From: Pseudomonas sp.
Lineage (GTDB): Bacteria; Pseudomonadota; Gammaproteobacteria; Pseudomonadales; Pseudomonadaceae
Assembly: GCF_030698175.1 (NCBI RefSeq)
Contig: NZ_JAUYNT010000026.1
Location: 1-64,000 of the forward strand
Length of the DNA stretch: 64,000 nucleotides
Direction of reading: 5' to 3'
Of the stretch, positions 55,063 to 64,000 are shown piece by piece; the first letter of the stretch is position 1; the number at the start of each line of letters is the position of its first letter. The notes below the pieces were generated by a model that worked only from the letters and a program-made list of their open reading frames with translations, had not been told where the DNA came from and made no database searches. Position numbers and translations under genes: made by a program.

Positions 55063-55109
55063 GGGGCCTGTGGCCCCTGAAGTAGAACGCCTGTGCCGGC
55101 GGGTTCTAC
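55063..55109 (-). promoter_or_regulatory. two hairpins in the gap upstream of the collagen-like gene
   Basis: GGGGCC-TGT-GGCCCC (55063-55077) and GTAGAAC...GTTCTAC (55082-55109, with an inner GCC/GGC pair) lie side by side about 80-120 bases before the collagen-like ATG. They could be leader RNA structure of that transcript or, less likely, elements belonging to the divergent pbpC gene. No known riboswitch consensus was recognised. The whole gap (54987-55359) is otherwise without a gene. Confidence 0.35.
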
Positions 55110-55359
55110 CTTTCGCGGTATCCTCTGATCTCGAGCTTTGTGGCTGAGATGAAGGCCGAAGTTTTTGCTGTCGGTGCAACTGGCTCAGGCCTACGGCCCA
55201 CCTTGTCTGATGTCAGTTTGATATTGGTTTAGAGGCCGTAACTGATGCTGTAAAGGTGTTGCTTGGATGAAACAGTGGAATGCGCCAGTATTCCGATAAG
55301 TGGCGAAAACGCGTCGATATCTTGGCGATCTTTGTTTGACGAATAGGGCTGGAAAGACC

Positions 55360-57735
55360 ATGGGTTGTCGCCCGCAGTGCGCCACCAAGATGCGGGAGCC
55401 CTTATGGCGCGAGGGCCGGCGTTGGCTGGCGTGGCCCTTGTTATTGGCCGCTGGACTGGCGCTGCTGTGGGTGGCGGATCGTCTGTTTCCTCTGCCCCTG
55501 CCGCAGGATGATCAGGCCCGCGTGGTGTTGGCCGAAGACGGTACGCCGCTGTGGCGCTTTGCCGATGCCAATGGCGTATGGCGTTACCCGATCACGCCCG
55601 ACGAGGTGGCGCCCGAGTACCTGGAGGCGCTGCTGACTTACGAGGATCGCTGGTTTTATCAGCACCCCGGTATCAATCCGCTGGCGTTGGGTCGCGCCGC
55701 TTGGCAAAACCTCATCGGCGGGCGAGTGTTGTCCGGCGGCAGTACCTTGTCGATGCAGGTGGCGCGGCTGCTCGATCCGCACAGCAGAACCTTCGGCGGC
55801 AAGTTGCGCCAGCTTTGGCGCACCCTGCAGCTGGAGTGGCACCTGTCCAAGCGGGAAATTCTCAGCCTGTATTTGAACCGCGCGCCCTTCGGCGGCACTT
55901 TGCAGGGCGTGGCCGCCGCCAGTTGGGCGTACTTGGGTAAGCCGCCGAGCCAGCTCACCCGCGCCGAGGCGGCGTTGCTCGCGGTGTTGCCACAGGCCCC
56001 GAGCCGCCTGCGCCCGGACCGTCATCCACAAGCGGCGCAAGCGGCCCGCGATAAAGTCCTCAAACGCTTGGCGGCCTTTCAGCTGTGGTCACCGACCGCC
56101 ATCCGTGAAGCTCTGGAAGAACCGGTGCTGCTGGCGCCACGCCAAGAGCCGAATCTGGCGCCGCTATTGGCGCGCCGGTTGAATACGCCGGGCAGCCCGG
56201 CGCTGATTCGCACCACCCTTGACGCCGCCTTGCAGCGCCGTCTCGAAGACCTGTTGCTGGGCTGGCGCGCGCGGCTGCCGGAATACAGTTCGGCGGCGAT
56301 TGTGGTGGTCGAACACGACAGCATGGCGGTGCGCGCTTACCTGGGCTCGGTGGACATTAACGACAAGCGCCGCTTTGGCCATGTCGATATGGTCAGCGCC
56401 CAGCGTTCGCCTGGGTCAACCCTCAAACCCTTCCTGTACGGCATGGCACTGGACGCCGGCCTGATCCATTCCGAATCCTTGCTGCAAGACGTGCCCCGGC
56501 GTTATGGCGACTATCGCCCAGGTAATTTCTCCGCCGGTTTCAGCGGCCCGGTGGCGGCCAGTGAAGCGCTGGCCACCTCGCTCAACTTGCCTGCCGTGCA
56601 GTTGCTGGAAGCCTACGGGCCGAAGCGTTTTGCCGGCGAACTGCGCAGCGCCGGCGTGCCCTTGGCCTTGCCGGTGCTGGCCGAACCGAACCTGACGCTG
56701 ATTCTCGGCGGTGCCGGCAGCAAGTTGGAGGAGTTGCTCGGCGGCTATCGAGCCCTGGCCCAGGGCGGCAAAGCGGCGCGGTTGCGCTATCAGCCGAGCG
56801 ATCCGTTAATCGAGCGGCGGCTGCTGTCACCGGGTTCGGCCTGGATTATCCGGCGCATCCTGAGCGGTCAGGTGCGTCCCGACCGCGACCCCCGCGCGCA
56901 ATTACAGCAACGCCCCAGCCTGGCCTGGAAGACTGGCACCAGCTACGGTTTTCGTGATGCTTGGGCGCTGGGGGTTGGTCCACGTTACCTGATTGGTATC
57001 TGGATCGGCCGCCCGGACGGCACCCCGGTACCTGGCCAGTTCGGCCTAGCGTCGGCGGCGCCGCTGATGCTGCAAGTGCATGATCTGCTGGTGAACCGCG
57101 ACAGCCAGCGCGGCATCCCGCAACCGGTGGAGGCGGTGCCGGCCAGTATCGGTGTGGCGGCCATCTGCTGGCCGCTGGGCCAGCCGCTGAATAAGGACGA
57201 TCCCAACTGTCGCCGGCAACGTTTCGCCTGGACCCTGGATGGCACCACGCCGCCGACTCTGCAGGCCGCCGACCAGCCGCTGGGATTGGGTTTGCAGCAG
57301 CGCACTTGGCTGAATCCCCAGGGCTTGCAAGTGGATGCCGGTTGCGCCGAGGCCAAGGCCGCCGAGTTGCTGCTCTGGCCGGCGCCGCTGGAGCCCTGGT
57401 TGCCACGCCGCGAACGGCGCAGTGCGCGCTTGCCGGCCAGCGACATAAACTGCCCGCCCCGCCAAGCCGCTCAGGCCGCGCCGTTATCCATAGTCGGCGT
57501 GCGTGAAGGCGACAACCTGCGCCGCCCCGCCGGCAGCGTTGAGCCGCTGCAACTCAAACTCGCCGCCTTGGGCGGCAGCGGTCGGCGCTGGTGGTTCCTC
57601 GACGGCGCGCCCCTCACCGACAGCGCCAGCGACGCCAGCTTCAATCATGCCTTCAGCCGCCTGGGCCGCTATCAACTCAGCGTCCTCGACGAAAGCGGCC
57701 AGACCGCGCGGCTGGAGTTTAGTCTGGTGGAGTGA
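55360..57735 (+). CDS. pbpC: penicillin-binding protein 1C
   Basis: A 791-residue bifunctional peptidoglycan enzyme from the ATG at 55360 (GGAAAG upstream); an ATG ten codons on (55390) is an alternative. One membrane anchor (WLAWPLLLAAGLALLWVA) is followed by a glycosyltransferase domain with catalytic Glu95 in YEDRWFYQHPG and GGSTLSMQVARLL. The transpeptidase domain has Ser353 (STLK), SLN in TSLNLPAVQ and KTGTS at 524-528. The C-terminal BiPBP_C-like domain is intact. In E. coli, PbpC is the partner of YfhM; here yfhM is 3 kb upstream on the same strand. Confidence 0.93.
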   Translation: MGCRPQCATKMREPLWREGRRWLAWPLLLAAGLALLWVADRLFPLPLPQDDQARVVLAEDGTPLWRFADANGVWRYPITPDEVAPEYLEALLTYEDRWFYQHPGINPLALGRAAWQNLIGGRVLSGGSTLSMQVARLLDPHSRTFGGKLRQLWRTLQLEWHLSKREILSLYLNRAPFGGTLQGVAAASWAYLGKPPSQLTRAEAALLAVLPQAPSRLRPDRHPQAAQAARDKVLKRLAAFQLWSPTAIREALEEPVLLAPRQEPNLAPLLARRLNTPGSPALIRTTLDAALQRRLEDLLLGWRARLPEYSSAAIVVVEHDSMAVRAYLGSVDINDKRRFGHVDMVSAQRSPGSTLKPFLYGMALDAGLIHSESLLQDVPRRYGDYRPGNFSAGFSGPVAASEALATSLNLPAVQLLEAYGPKRFAGELRSAGVPLALPVLAEPNLTLILGGAGSKLEELLGGYRALAQGGKAARLRYQPSDPLIERRLLSPGSAWIIRRILSGQVRPDRDPRAQLQQRPSLAWKTGTSYGFRDAWALGVGPRYLIGIWIGRPDGTPVPGQFGLASAAPLMLQVHDLLVNRDSQRGIPQPVEAVPASIGVAAICWPLGQPLNKDDPNCRRQRFAWTLDGTTPPTLQAADQPLGLGLQQRTWLNPQGLQVDAGCAEAKAAELLLWPAPLEPWLPRRERRSARLPASDINCPPRQAAQAAPLSIVGVREGDNLRRPAGSVEPLQLKLAALGGSGRRWWFLDGAPLTDSASDASFNHAFSRLGRYQLSVLDESGQTARLEFSLVE

Positions 57736-57945
57736 TGGCTAAGCCCTGGCGCTGTTGCGGCGCTCTAGTCTGGCCGCTAACGCTTGCCTTGGTGGTTGTC
57801 GCTGGTTTAGTGACGCCATTTGGGAGCATTTAGGTCTATACCTTTGCATAGCGGTTACAGCGTGCGCTGAGCAATGGCATGCGGATTGTCTCGGCATCTC
57901 ATGGGTTATATTCTGACTTTGCTGTCAGTTTATTTAACGGTTCGC

Positions 57946-57973
57946 TAAAGCTCTGCATGTTGCTGGCCGATAG
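57946..57973 (+). promoter_or_regulatory. candidate FliA (sigma-28) promoter of the chemoreceptor gene
   Basis: TAAAGCTC (57946-57953) and GCCGATAG (57966-57973) are separated by 12 bases, one more than the standard TAAAGTTT-N11-GCCGATAA. It lies about 60 bases before the MCP ATG at 58035. Control of MCP genes by the flagellar sigma factor is common. Upstream in this 299-bp gap no gene is seen. Confidence 0.5.
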
Positions 57974-58034
57974 CCCGTTACCGGGATAGCCGCAGCGCGC
58001 TTTGCGACCCAACAATAAATATAAGAGGCCTTTC

Positions 58035-59963
58035 ATGAACTTCTGGCAACGCAGTATTCAGTGGCAGTTGATCATCAGCATGGGTGCGGCGATTTTAGTC
58101 AGCGTGCTGGTGGTGATTGGCATCTACTCACGGGTGGCTAATCAGCAGGCGGAGCAGTATCTGCTGGGTGAGGCGTTGCCGGCGCGGGTTGAGGCGGTGC
58201 GCAATGACCTGGAGCGGGTGCTGACCGAGCCGCTCACTGCGGCCAGTGCGCTGGCGGGCAACAGCTTGGTGGTGGACTGGCTGGCCGGTGGTGAAGACCC
58301 GGCGCAGCAGCCGGGCTTTGTCCGTTATCTAAGTGGGGTGCAGGCGCAGAACAAGGCGCTGACCACCTTTATCGTGCCGCTGGAATCGGGCCATTATTTT
58401 ACCGCCAAGGGACTCGATCGCACCCTGACGCGCGGTCCTGAGACTGCCTGGTTTTATGATTTTGTCGACGGCGGCAAGCAACGCTCGCTGGATATTGATA
58501 TCGACGCGACCACCGGCGTGCCGACCTTGTTTATCAATCAACGCATCGAGTCGGCGGGCAAAGTTTTAGGTGTAGGCGGCATCGGTTTGGGCGTTAGTGC
58601 GATGTCCGATCTGATCCGTGACAGTCGTTTTGGCAAGGCCGGTATGGTCTATCTGGTCAGCGCCGATGGTCAGGTGAAGATTCATCCGCAGGCGCAGTTC
58701 AGCAATAAAAGTGATCTGACCCAGCTGCTCGGTCGCGAGGCGGCTCAGCAGTTGATGCGCAATGACGGCAAGGTGTTGCATTTTGAGCGCCAGGGCGAAG
58801 CCTATTTGGCCATGGCCATGCCGCTGAAAACCCTCGGCTGGCTGTTGGTGGCCGAGGTGCCTGAGGCGGAAATTTATGCCGAGGCGCGGCAGGCCTTATT
58901 GACCACCGCGCTGATCAGCCTGGCGGTAGCGTTGTGCTGTTTGGGTTTGGTGGTGCTGTTGGCGCGTGGTCTGGTACGGCCGCTGCGGCGAGTGACTGCG
59001 GCGCTGGTGGAAATCGGTGGCGGCGGTGGCGATCTGACGCGCCGGCTGGACGAATCGCGGGCCGATGAACTGGGCGATTTGGCCCGTGGCTTTAACCGCT
59101 TTCTGGAAAGCCTGCGCGGCATGATCGGCGGGGTGCTGACCACCAGTGAGCAACTGCGCAACTCGGTCACTCAGGTGGCGAAAGTGGTGGAAAACACCGC
59201 CGGGCGCGCCGGCCAGCAGCAGGAAATGACCGACATGGTGGCCACCGCCGTGCACGAGATGGGTCTCACCGTGCAGGAGATCGCACGTAACGCCAACGAT
59301 GCCGCCGGGGCCTCGCAGCGGGCGCTGGATGAAGCCCAGCAGGCGCGCACCGTGGTCAGCCAGTCGATCGAGAATGTCGAGCGGATGTCCGGCGACATCG
59401 GCCATGCCGCCGGTGCGGTGACCGAGTTGGCCGAACAAGTGGCCTCGATTGATCAGGTGTTGGCGGTGATCCGCGGTATTTCTGAGCAGACCAATTTGCT
59501 CGCCCTGAACGCAGCCATCGAAGCGGCGCGGGCCGGTGAGTTGGGCCGTGGTTTTGCCGTGGTGGCCGATGAGGTGCGTACCCTGGCCAGTCGCACGCAG
59601 TCATCGACCGGCGAAATCCAGCAGATGATTTTGCGTCTCAAGCAGGGCGCCGGTACCGCCGTGACCTCGATGCAGGCCAGTCAATCGGCAACCAGTGCCG
59701 GGGTTGAGTCGAGCCAGCGCACGGGCGGCTCACTGGGAGCCATCACCGATCAGGTCGAGCGCATCAGCGACATGAATCACCAGATCGCCACTGCCACCGA
59801 GGAGCAATCTTCGGTAACCGAAGAGATCAATCGCAACGTTCAGGGCATCGCTGACTTGGCCCACGCCACCGCCGATGAAGTGCATCGCGGTCGGCAAGAT
59901 TGCCAGACCCTGCGGAGCTTGGCCGAAGACCTAACTCGGCAGATGGGCAGCTTTCGGCTGTGA
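58035..59963 (+). CDS. methyl-accepting chemotaxis protein with dCache-like sensor
   Basis: A 642-residue chemoreceptor. A first membrane helix (about 8-33) is followed by a periplasmic domain of about 250 residues with double-Cache traits ([55 protein letters not shown] and [14 protein letters not shown]). A second helix (about 290-315), HAMP, and a signalling hairpin with [20 protein letters not shown] complete it. GAGG precedes the ATG at 58035. The ligand is unknown. It is a single-gene unit, probably from the FliA-type promoter just upstream. Confidence 0.92.
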   Translation: MNFWQRSIQWQLIISMGAAILVSVLVVIGIYSRVANQQAEQYLLGEALPARVEAVRNDLERVLTEPLTAASALAGNSLVVDWLAGGEDPAQQPGFVRYLSGVQAQNKALTTFIVPLESGHYFTAKGLDRTLTRGPETAWFYDFVDGGKQRSLDIDIDATTGVPTLFINQRIESAGKVLGVGGIGLGVSAMSDLIRDSRFGKAGMVYLVSADGQVKIHPQAQFSNKSDLTQLLGREAAQQLMRNDGKVLHFERQGEAYLAMAMPLKTLGWLLVAEVPEAEIYAEARQALLTTALISLAVALCCLGLVVLLARGLVRPLRRVTAALVEIGGGGGDLTRRLDESRADELGDLARGFNRFLESLRGMIGGVLTTSEQLRNSVTQVAKVVENTAGRAGQQQEMTDMVATAVHEMGLTVQEIARNANDAAGASQRALDEAQQARTVVSQSIENVERMSGDIGHAAGAVTELAEQVASIDQVLAVIRGISEQTNLLALNAAIEAARAGELGRGFAVVADEVRTLASRTQSSTGEIQQMILRLKQGAGTAVTSMQASQSATSAGVESSQRTGGSLGAITDQVERISDMNHQIATATEEQSSVTEEINRNVQGIADLAHATADEVHRGRQDCQTLRSLAEDLTRQMGSFRL

Positions 59964-60040
59964 CGGCCGCCCGATCAGCGTCGGGCGTTTGATAGCAGTA
60001 AGCGTGCTGCGCGGCTTAACGCCGGGTAGCACGGGAGGGG

Positions 60041-60832
60041 TTACTCAAGCGTGAGCAGACGGATCGCGACATCGGCGGCATGCCGTTCGATCATCAGCGG
60101 AGTCAGGTTGTTTTTGTAGTCGAGCAGGCGGCCATAGATAAACTGCCAGCGAACCTGAATTTGCTTGAGCTTGGCTTGGTCGTCGGCGTCAGTCAGCAGG
60201 CTCTGCAGTGTCAGCAAATCGGTGTTGACGCTCTTGGCCAGTTGGTCGATATCCTGGGCGATATAGAGATGCTGTTGCTCGGTCGGGGTTTCGATGTCGC
60301 CGATATAGGCGCGGGCCACGTAGCGGGTCGCCAGCGACTGGACTTCACCGGGCAGTTTGAGCAACAGCTTATCGGCGGCATTCAGCTTGCTGCCGTGGGT
60401 CTGTTGAAGGGCGCCGGCAACATCTTGCAGGGCCATCCACAGCGCATATTGCGCCTTGCTGTATTCGAAATTGGCTTCCCAGGGTAAATCAGCTTCGCTC
60501 GGCGCGTAGGCCAGGGTTTGTCGTACCTGGCTGTCGAAATTGGCCAAGAGCGGTTGGGTCGCAGCCATGGCTTGTTGCGCCAGCGGCGACAAGGGCAACT
60601 GCTGCAGATCGCTCAGGTGCTGATTAAGCGCCTTGAGATCGCTATCCACCTGGCTGGCCTGCTCTTGGGTGCGGCCCTCACCGCGATGCATAAACAGGTC
60701 GGTACCGGCGCGGAATAAGGCCACCTCGCTCTGCTGCAAGTGTTGCAGGGAGATATCGATGGCTGCCGAGCTCTGGCTGCTGAATAGGCCAAGCGCTAGC
60801 GCTGACAGTGTCGCCCTGATCTTGCTCTGCAT
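60041..60832 (-). CDS. exported helical protein, function unknown
   Basis: A 263-residue protein with a signal peptide (MQSKIRATLSALALGLFSSQ, SSA). The mature part is Gln/Leu/Ala-rich and predicted to be nearly all helix, for example NQHLSDLQQLPLSPLAQQAM and LYIAQDIDQLAKSVNTDLLT. This is reminiscent of PilJ- or four-helix-bundle sensor domains but without a membrane anchor. The ATG at 60832 begins the signal peptide. It lies 149 bases downstream of the SBP gene on the same strand, in a chemoreceptor-rich area. No family was recognised. Confidence 0.65.
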   Translation of the reverse strand: MQSKIRATLSALALGLFSSQSSAAIDISLQHLQQSEVALFRAGTDLFMHRGEGRTQEQASQVDSDLKALNQHLSDLQQLPLSPLAQQAMAATQPLLANFDSQVRQTLAYAPSEADLPWEANFEYSKAQYALWMALQDVAGALQQTHGSKLNAADKLLLKLPGEVQSLATRYVARAYIGDIETPTEQQHLYIAQDIDQLAKSVNTDLLTLQSLLTDADDQAKLKQIQVRWQFIYGRLLDYKNNLTPLMIERHAADVAIRLLTLE

Positions 60833-60981
60833 ACCGATACCCTGTTTACCAATGGAAGGACTTGAGTGTAATTGGTCTAGTCCAATGCTGGCCAGCAACC
60901 AAAGATGGGGGTTATGCGCGCAGCGGCCGCATTTAAGCCTGCTGCTTCAGGTGCTCGTCGCCACGCGCGGGCTGGGGCGGT

Positions 60982-61797
60982 TCAGGGGGCTAGGCTGGTG
61001 CTGTAACCGGTACTCAATTGCTCTATCACCCCCTCGCGTTCAAGCTCGACCAGCGCGGCATTGAGGCTGCGGATAAAGTCGGCCTTGTAGCCGAATTTGC
61101 CTTGGTCGCGGTTGGTGAAACCGAGGTAGCCGTGTTCAATCGAGAGGGTCGGGCCTTCGACCAGCACTGCGCTCGCATGCGGCTTGATCTCACCGCTGCG
61201 TAGTAATTGCTGCCAGGTCCAGAGCGCGGACAAGCGGTCGTTGACGTAGGCGTCGATCCGCCCAAGGCTGAATTTGAGCAGGTTGCTGCGGTTGTCTTTG
61301 CCTGACTCCAGGCTGAGTTGGCCGTGCTCAAGCATCTGCTGAAACAGTGGGTTATGGATGACGCTAAAACCGGCATTCTGGCCGATGCGCAGCCCGGCGT
61401 AGGCTGCGGGGAAGTCTGCCAGGGCGCGGCCACCGGTGGTCGTTGGATTGACAAAAATAACCACTTTTTCTTCCAGAATAGCTCTGGAGTAATCCATCCA
61501 GGGGCGCTCTTGCTGTCGCAGATAAGGCGGGTAGAGGGCGAAGGCCGAGCCACGCTCCAACAGCAATAAACCACGTTTCCAAGGCACGGGGCGGATGCTG
61601 ACCTGATACGCCGGCATGCGGGCGAAGGCGGCGCGCAGAATATCGCTGTAGAGGCCCAGAGCCTGGCCGTTTTCGCCGTAGCTGTAAGGCGGATAACCCT
61701 CGTCGCAAAGAATGCTCACGGGTATCGGTGTTGCCGCGAAACCGACCGCTGCCCAGTACAGGCAAAACCCCAAACCGATGTTTAGCAATTTGCGCAT
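60982..61797 (-). CDS. periplasmic SBP_bac_3-like protein, downstream of an MCP
   Basis: A 271-residue exported protein with signal MRKLLNIGLGFCLYWAAVGF and AA. Family-3 features are LCDEGYPPYSYGENGQALGL, YSDILRAAFARMPAYQVSIR, PVPWKRGLLLLERGSAFALY and PYLRQQERPWMDYSRAI, with lobe-2 GLRIGQNAGFSVIHN. AAGGAC precedes the ATG at 61797. It starts 66 bases after the chemoreceptor gene at 61864-63747 on the same strand; no ABC genes are near. This repeats the ctpL-SBP arrangement at 29557-32393. Confidence 0.82.
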   Translation of the reverse strand: MRKLLNIGLGFCLYWAAVGFAATPIPVSILCDEGYPPYSYGENGQALGLYSDILRAAFARMPAYQVSIRPVPWKRGLLLLERGSAFALYPPYLRQQERPWMDYSRAILEEKVVIFVNPTTTGGRALADFPAAYAGLRIGQNAGFSVIHNPLFQQMLEHGQLSLESGKDNRSNLLKFSLGRIDAYVNDRLSALWTWQQLLRSGEIKPHASAVLVEGPTLSIEHGYLGFTNRDQGKFGYKADFIRSLNAALVELEREGVIEQLSTGYSTSLAP

Positions 61798-61863
61798 AGG
61801 GTGTCCTTGGCGCCTGGCGTGCCGCACGCGACGGCGGCCAGACGGTTCGCGGTTGGTGGTTCT

Positions 61864-63747
61864 CTAGACCTTGAAGCGTCCGAGCAAACGGTCTTGGTTG
61901 CCGACCTGGTCCGCCATCAACGCGCATTGCTCGACTTGGTTCTCGGCGCCGGTGGCGACCTCATGACTGATGTCACGGATATTGGTGGTGTTGCGGTTGA
62001 TCTCTTCGGTAGTCGCGCTTTGCTCTTCGGCGGCGGTGGCAATTTGCAGGTTCATATCGTTGATGCGGGTGATGGCATCGCGAATGCGTCCGAGCATCTC
62101 GTTGGCGGCACTGGCTTCTTCGGCGGTTTGCGCGGCGGTATTGCTGCTTTGCTGGATGCGTGCTTCGGCCTGCTTTACCCCTGTCTGTAACTGGTCGATC
62201 ATTTCGCGAATTTCACGGGTGGATTGCTGGGTTCGTGAGGCGAGGGAGCGCACTTCGTCGGCGACCACGGCGAAGCCTCGGCCGGTCTCGCCGGCACGGG
62301 CGGCTTCGATTGCGGCGTTGAGGGCCAGCAGATTGGTCTGCTCGGCAATACTGGTGATCACCGACAGAATCGACTCGATGTTGTGGCTGAGCTTGGCCAG
62401 TTCGTTGATGGCGTGGCTGGTGTCGTTCATCTCACTGGCCAGACGCTTGATCGCCTCGGTTGAGCGTGACACCACGGCCACGCCATTCTCGGTTTCTTGG
62501 TTCGCGGCAATTGCCGCCTGCGCCGCCGCCTGGGCGTTACGTGCAACTTCCTCGGCGGTCGAGGCCATTTCCTGCATGGCGGTGGCCAGCTGATCCAGCT
62601 CTTGCAACTGCTCTTGCAAGCGGTTGGATGCCTGATTGGCTTCATTGGAGGTGCTGGTGGAACTGGCGCGGACCAGCTGTGAGCTGCTCTTGACGTCGCT
62701 GATCAGGGTTTGCAGGTTCTGCAGGAAACGATTGAATTCTTGGGAAACGGCGGCAATTTCATCATTGCCATCGGCCGGCAAGCGGCGGGTCAGGTCGCCT
62801 TCGCCCTGATTGATCTCGTGCAGTGAATCGTTCAACAGCGCCAGCGGTTTGAGCAAGCGATTCATCAGCACCCCAAGGACCAGCAGGCTGAGCAACACGC
62901 CAACGACAGTGCCGATCACCGCGCGCCAGCTCAAGGCATTGGCCTCGGCCATCACCAAGTTCTCATCCAGCACCACGCCGATATACCAGTCCATGCCCTT
63001 GAGGTTGCTTAGCGGGGTGAAGGACACCAGCAGGTTCTTGCCGTCGGCCTGCACTGGCGTCAAGGTTTTATCCAGGGCCGGGCTCTTGCCATCGAAGAGT
63101 TCGCTGTAGGCTTTGCTGTTCAGCTTAGCGTCGGGGTGGGAAATAATGCTGCCGTTGCGGCTGAGCAAGAAGGCGTAACCGGCGCCGTTGAAGTCCAGGG
63201 TGTTGACTGCCTCGGCGACTGTCTGCAGGGGAATGTCGCCGCCCAGCACACCTTGAAAAACGCCGCCGTTGGTGAGCTTGGTCACTGCCGAAATGAGGAT
63301 TTCGCCGGTGGTGGAATCCACGTAGGGGTCGGTCAGAACTGCCCGCGTTGAGGCTTTGCCGGTGCCGTACCACGGCCGCTGGCGACCATCCCAATCCGGT
63401 TTTGGTTGCCAGTTAGGATCATTTTTGATCGGCTTGCCATCGGCTTCCAGGCTGCCAAATACCAGAATGAATTCGTCCTTGAGGATCGCTCGTTGAAACA
63501 AGCGCTGGATGTCTTCTGGGTTGAATTGGCTGTCGATGCTTTGCCCGAGCATATCGATCAGCTTGAGCTTGGCGTTCAGCCAGTTTTCGATCTGCCGGGC
63601 CAGCGCGTTACTGGACTCGGAAATGCTGGCTTCCGCCTGGTTACGTAGAGTGTCGCGCACCTGACTGACCTGCGCGAGGGAGAGCAGGCTGGTGGTGATA
63701 AACAGTACGGCGGCGGCGGCGAGGCCGACTTTGTGGCTGATCTTCAT
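61864..63747 (-). CDS. methyl-accepting chemotaxis protein with dCache_1 sensor
   Basis: A 627-residue chemoreceptor. The first membrane helix (about 8-30, [20 protein letters not shown]) is followed by a dCache_1 domain of about 240 residues ([40 protein letters not shown] and [20 protein letters not shown]). The second helix (about 280-300), HAMP ([20 protein letters not shown]) and a hairpin with [20 protein letters not shown] complete it. The W-x-x-RPWY and DPY-D segments resemble amino-acid-binding Cache receptors such as PctA, so an amino acid or amine ligand is plausible. The ATG at 63747 has GGAG upstream. Confidence 0.93.
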   Translation of the reverse strand: MKISHKVGLAAAAVLFITTSLLSLAQVSQVRDTLRNQAEASISESSNALARQIENWLNAKLKLIDMLGQSIDSQFNPEDIQRLFQRAILKDEFILVFGSLEADGKPIKNDPNWQPKPDWDGRQRPWYGTGKASTRAVLTDPYVDSTTGEILISAVTKLTNGGVFQGVLGGDIPLQTVAEAVNTLDFNGAGYAFLLSRNGSIISHPDAKLNSKAYSELFDGKSPALDKTLTPVQADGKNLLVSFTPLSNLKGMDWYIGVVLDENLVMAEANALSWRAVIGTVVGVLLSLLVLGVLMNRLLKPLALLNDSLHEINQGEGDLTRRLPADGNDEIAAVSQEFNRFLQNLQTLISDVKSSSQLVRASSTSTSNEANQASNRLQEQLQELDQLATAMQEMASTAEEVARNAQAAAQAAIAANQETENGVAVVSRSTEAIKRLASEMNDTSHAINELAKLSHNIESILSVITSIAEQTNLLALNAAIEAARAGETGRGFAVVADEVRSLASRTQQSTREIREMIDQLQTGVKQAEARIQQSSNTAAQTAEEASAANEMLGRIRDAITRINDMNLQIATAAEEQSATTEEINRNTTNIRDISHEVATGAENQVEQCALMADQVGNQDRLLGRFKV

Positions 63748-63874
63748 GGGGGCTGGACTCCTGGCGTGGGCATATCTGCGCAAGCTGGCGACAACCACAG
63801 TCCCTGTTCTGGCCGTCCGGTTTTAACTCTGAATAGCCCATGCCAAGCCTGCGGCCGGCATGGCCGAGCGGTGT

Positions 63875-64000
63875 TTAGCGCGTCGACTTGAGCCGAAAGC
63901 GACCGGTCATGCTGAGTAATTGCACGACGATGTGCGCCAGCGAATGGCTGCTTTTATCGATATGGCTGACCGCTTGCTGGGTGGTCACGGCGACGTCGTG
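63875..64000 (-). CDS. methyl-accepting chemotaxis protein, C-terminal end (partial)
   Basis: The minus-strand frame is open from the window edge to a TAA at 63875-63877 and encodes 41 residues, including VTTQQAVSHIDKSSHSLAHI and LLSMTGRFRLKSTR. The repeated heptad pattern and the terminal L-x-x-M-x-GRFRL match the last helix of Pseudomonas chemoreceptors (compare LLGRFKV and QMGSFRL at the ends of the two complete MCPs here). The gene enters from the right and is the third MCP in 6 kb. Confidence 0.7.
   Translation of the reverse strand, partial: HDVAVTTQQAVSHIDKSSHSLAHIVVQLLSMTGRFRLKSTR

Noticed and set aside
54990..55130. Possible c-di-GMP riboswitch upstream of the collagen-like gene
   Set aside because: Hairpins are present, but the conserved GEMM core sequences could not be found on either strand.

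Overview
The window looks like a chromosomal segment of a Pseudomonas-type gammaproteobacterium. It is GC-rich, with short intergenic gaps and REP-type palindromes. From memory, much of it follows the P. aeruginosa PAO1 gene order around PA4873-PA4839: yegD-type Hsp70, oxaloacetate decarboxylase, DksA-like protein, retS, purD, purH, fis, dusB, prmA, accC, accB, aroQ, dsbD, ctpL, gcbA, a DUF2333 gene, a Nudix gene, a SUI1 gene and speA. That synteny was not checked by search.

Layout. 0-2.4 kb: tail of an IS110-like transposase, a FabR/DesT-type TetR regulator, a small lipoprotein gene followed by a small membrane-protein gene broken by a 128-bp MITE, and a membrane-anchored methyltransferase. 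2.6-13.4 kb: amino-acid permease, YegD-type Hsp70, a substrate-binding protein (SBP) paired with an orphan T2SS-F protein, oxaloacetate decarboxylase, a DksA-like zinc protein, cbpA-cbpM, and three further orphan periplasmic binding proteins. 13.6-29.4 kb: a long minus-strand housekeeping run of marC, retS, purD, purH, dusB-fis, a DUF3426 gene, prmA, an EI24 gene, aroQ-accB-accC and dsbD. 29.5-38.6 kb: an SBP, the chemoreceptor ctpL, the diguanylate cyclase gcbA, and the divergent DUF2333-Nudix-yciH-speA group. 38.6-42.3 kb: a compact operon of a heme nitric-oxide sensor (H-NOX), a soluble histidine kinase and a REC-PAS-GGDEF-EAL phosphodiesterase. 42.6-47.1 kb: methyltransferase, Nudix hydrolase, multicopper oxidase and MATE exporter. 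47.4-57.7 kb: yfhM (bacterial alpha-2-macroglobulin) and pbpC, separated by a 306-bp inverted-repeat element, a small membrane protein, an acetyltransferase and a collagen-like protein operon. 58-64 kb: a chemoreceptor-rich end with two complete MCPs, a third entering from the right edge, and another SBP.

How the genes work together. Several loci feed the motile/sessile decision: RetS (Gac/Rsm pathway), GcbA (c-di-GMP synthesis) and the H-NOX operon (NO-controlled c-di-GMP turnover), alongside chemoreceptors. In two places an MCP gene is followed in the same direction, after about 70 bp, by an orphan SBP gene, which suggests binding-protein-assisted chemotaxis. YfhM and PbpC would act together on the periplasmic peptidoglycan layer. 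The strongest candidates for further study are the H-NOX/kinase/phosphodiesterase operon, the MCP-SBP pairs, the collagen-like operon and two families of small inverted-repeat elements.
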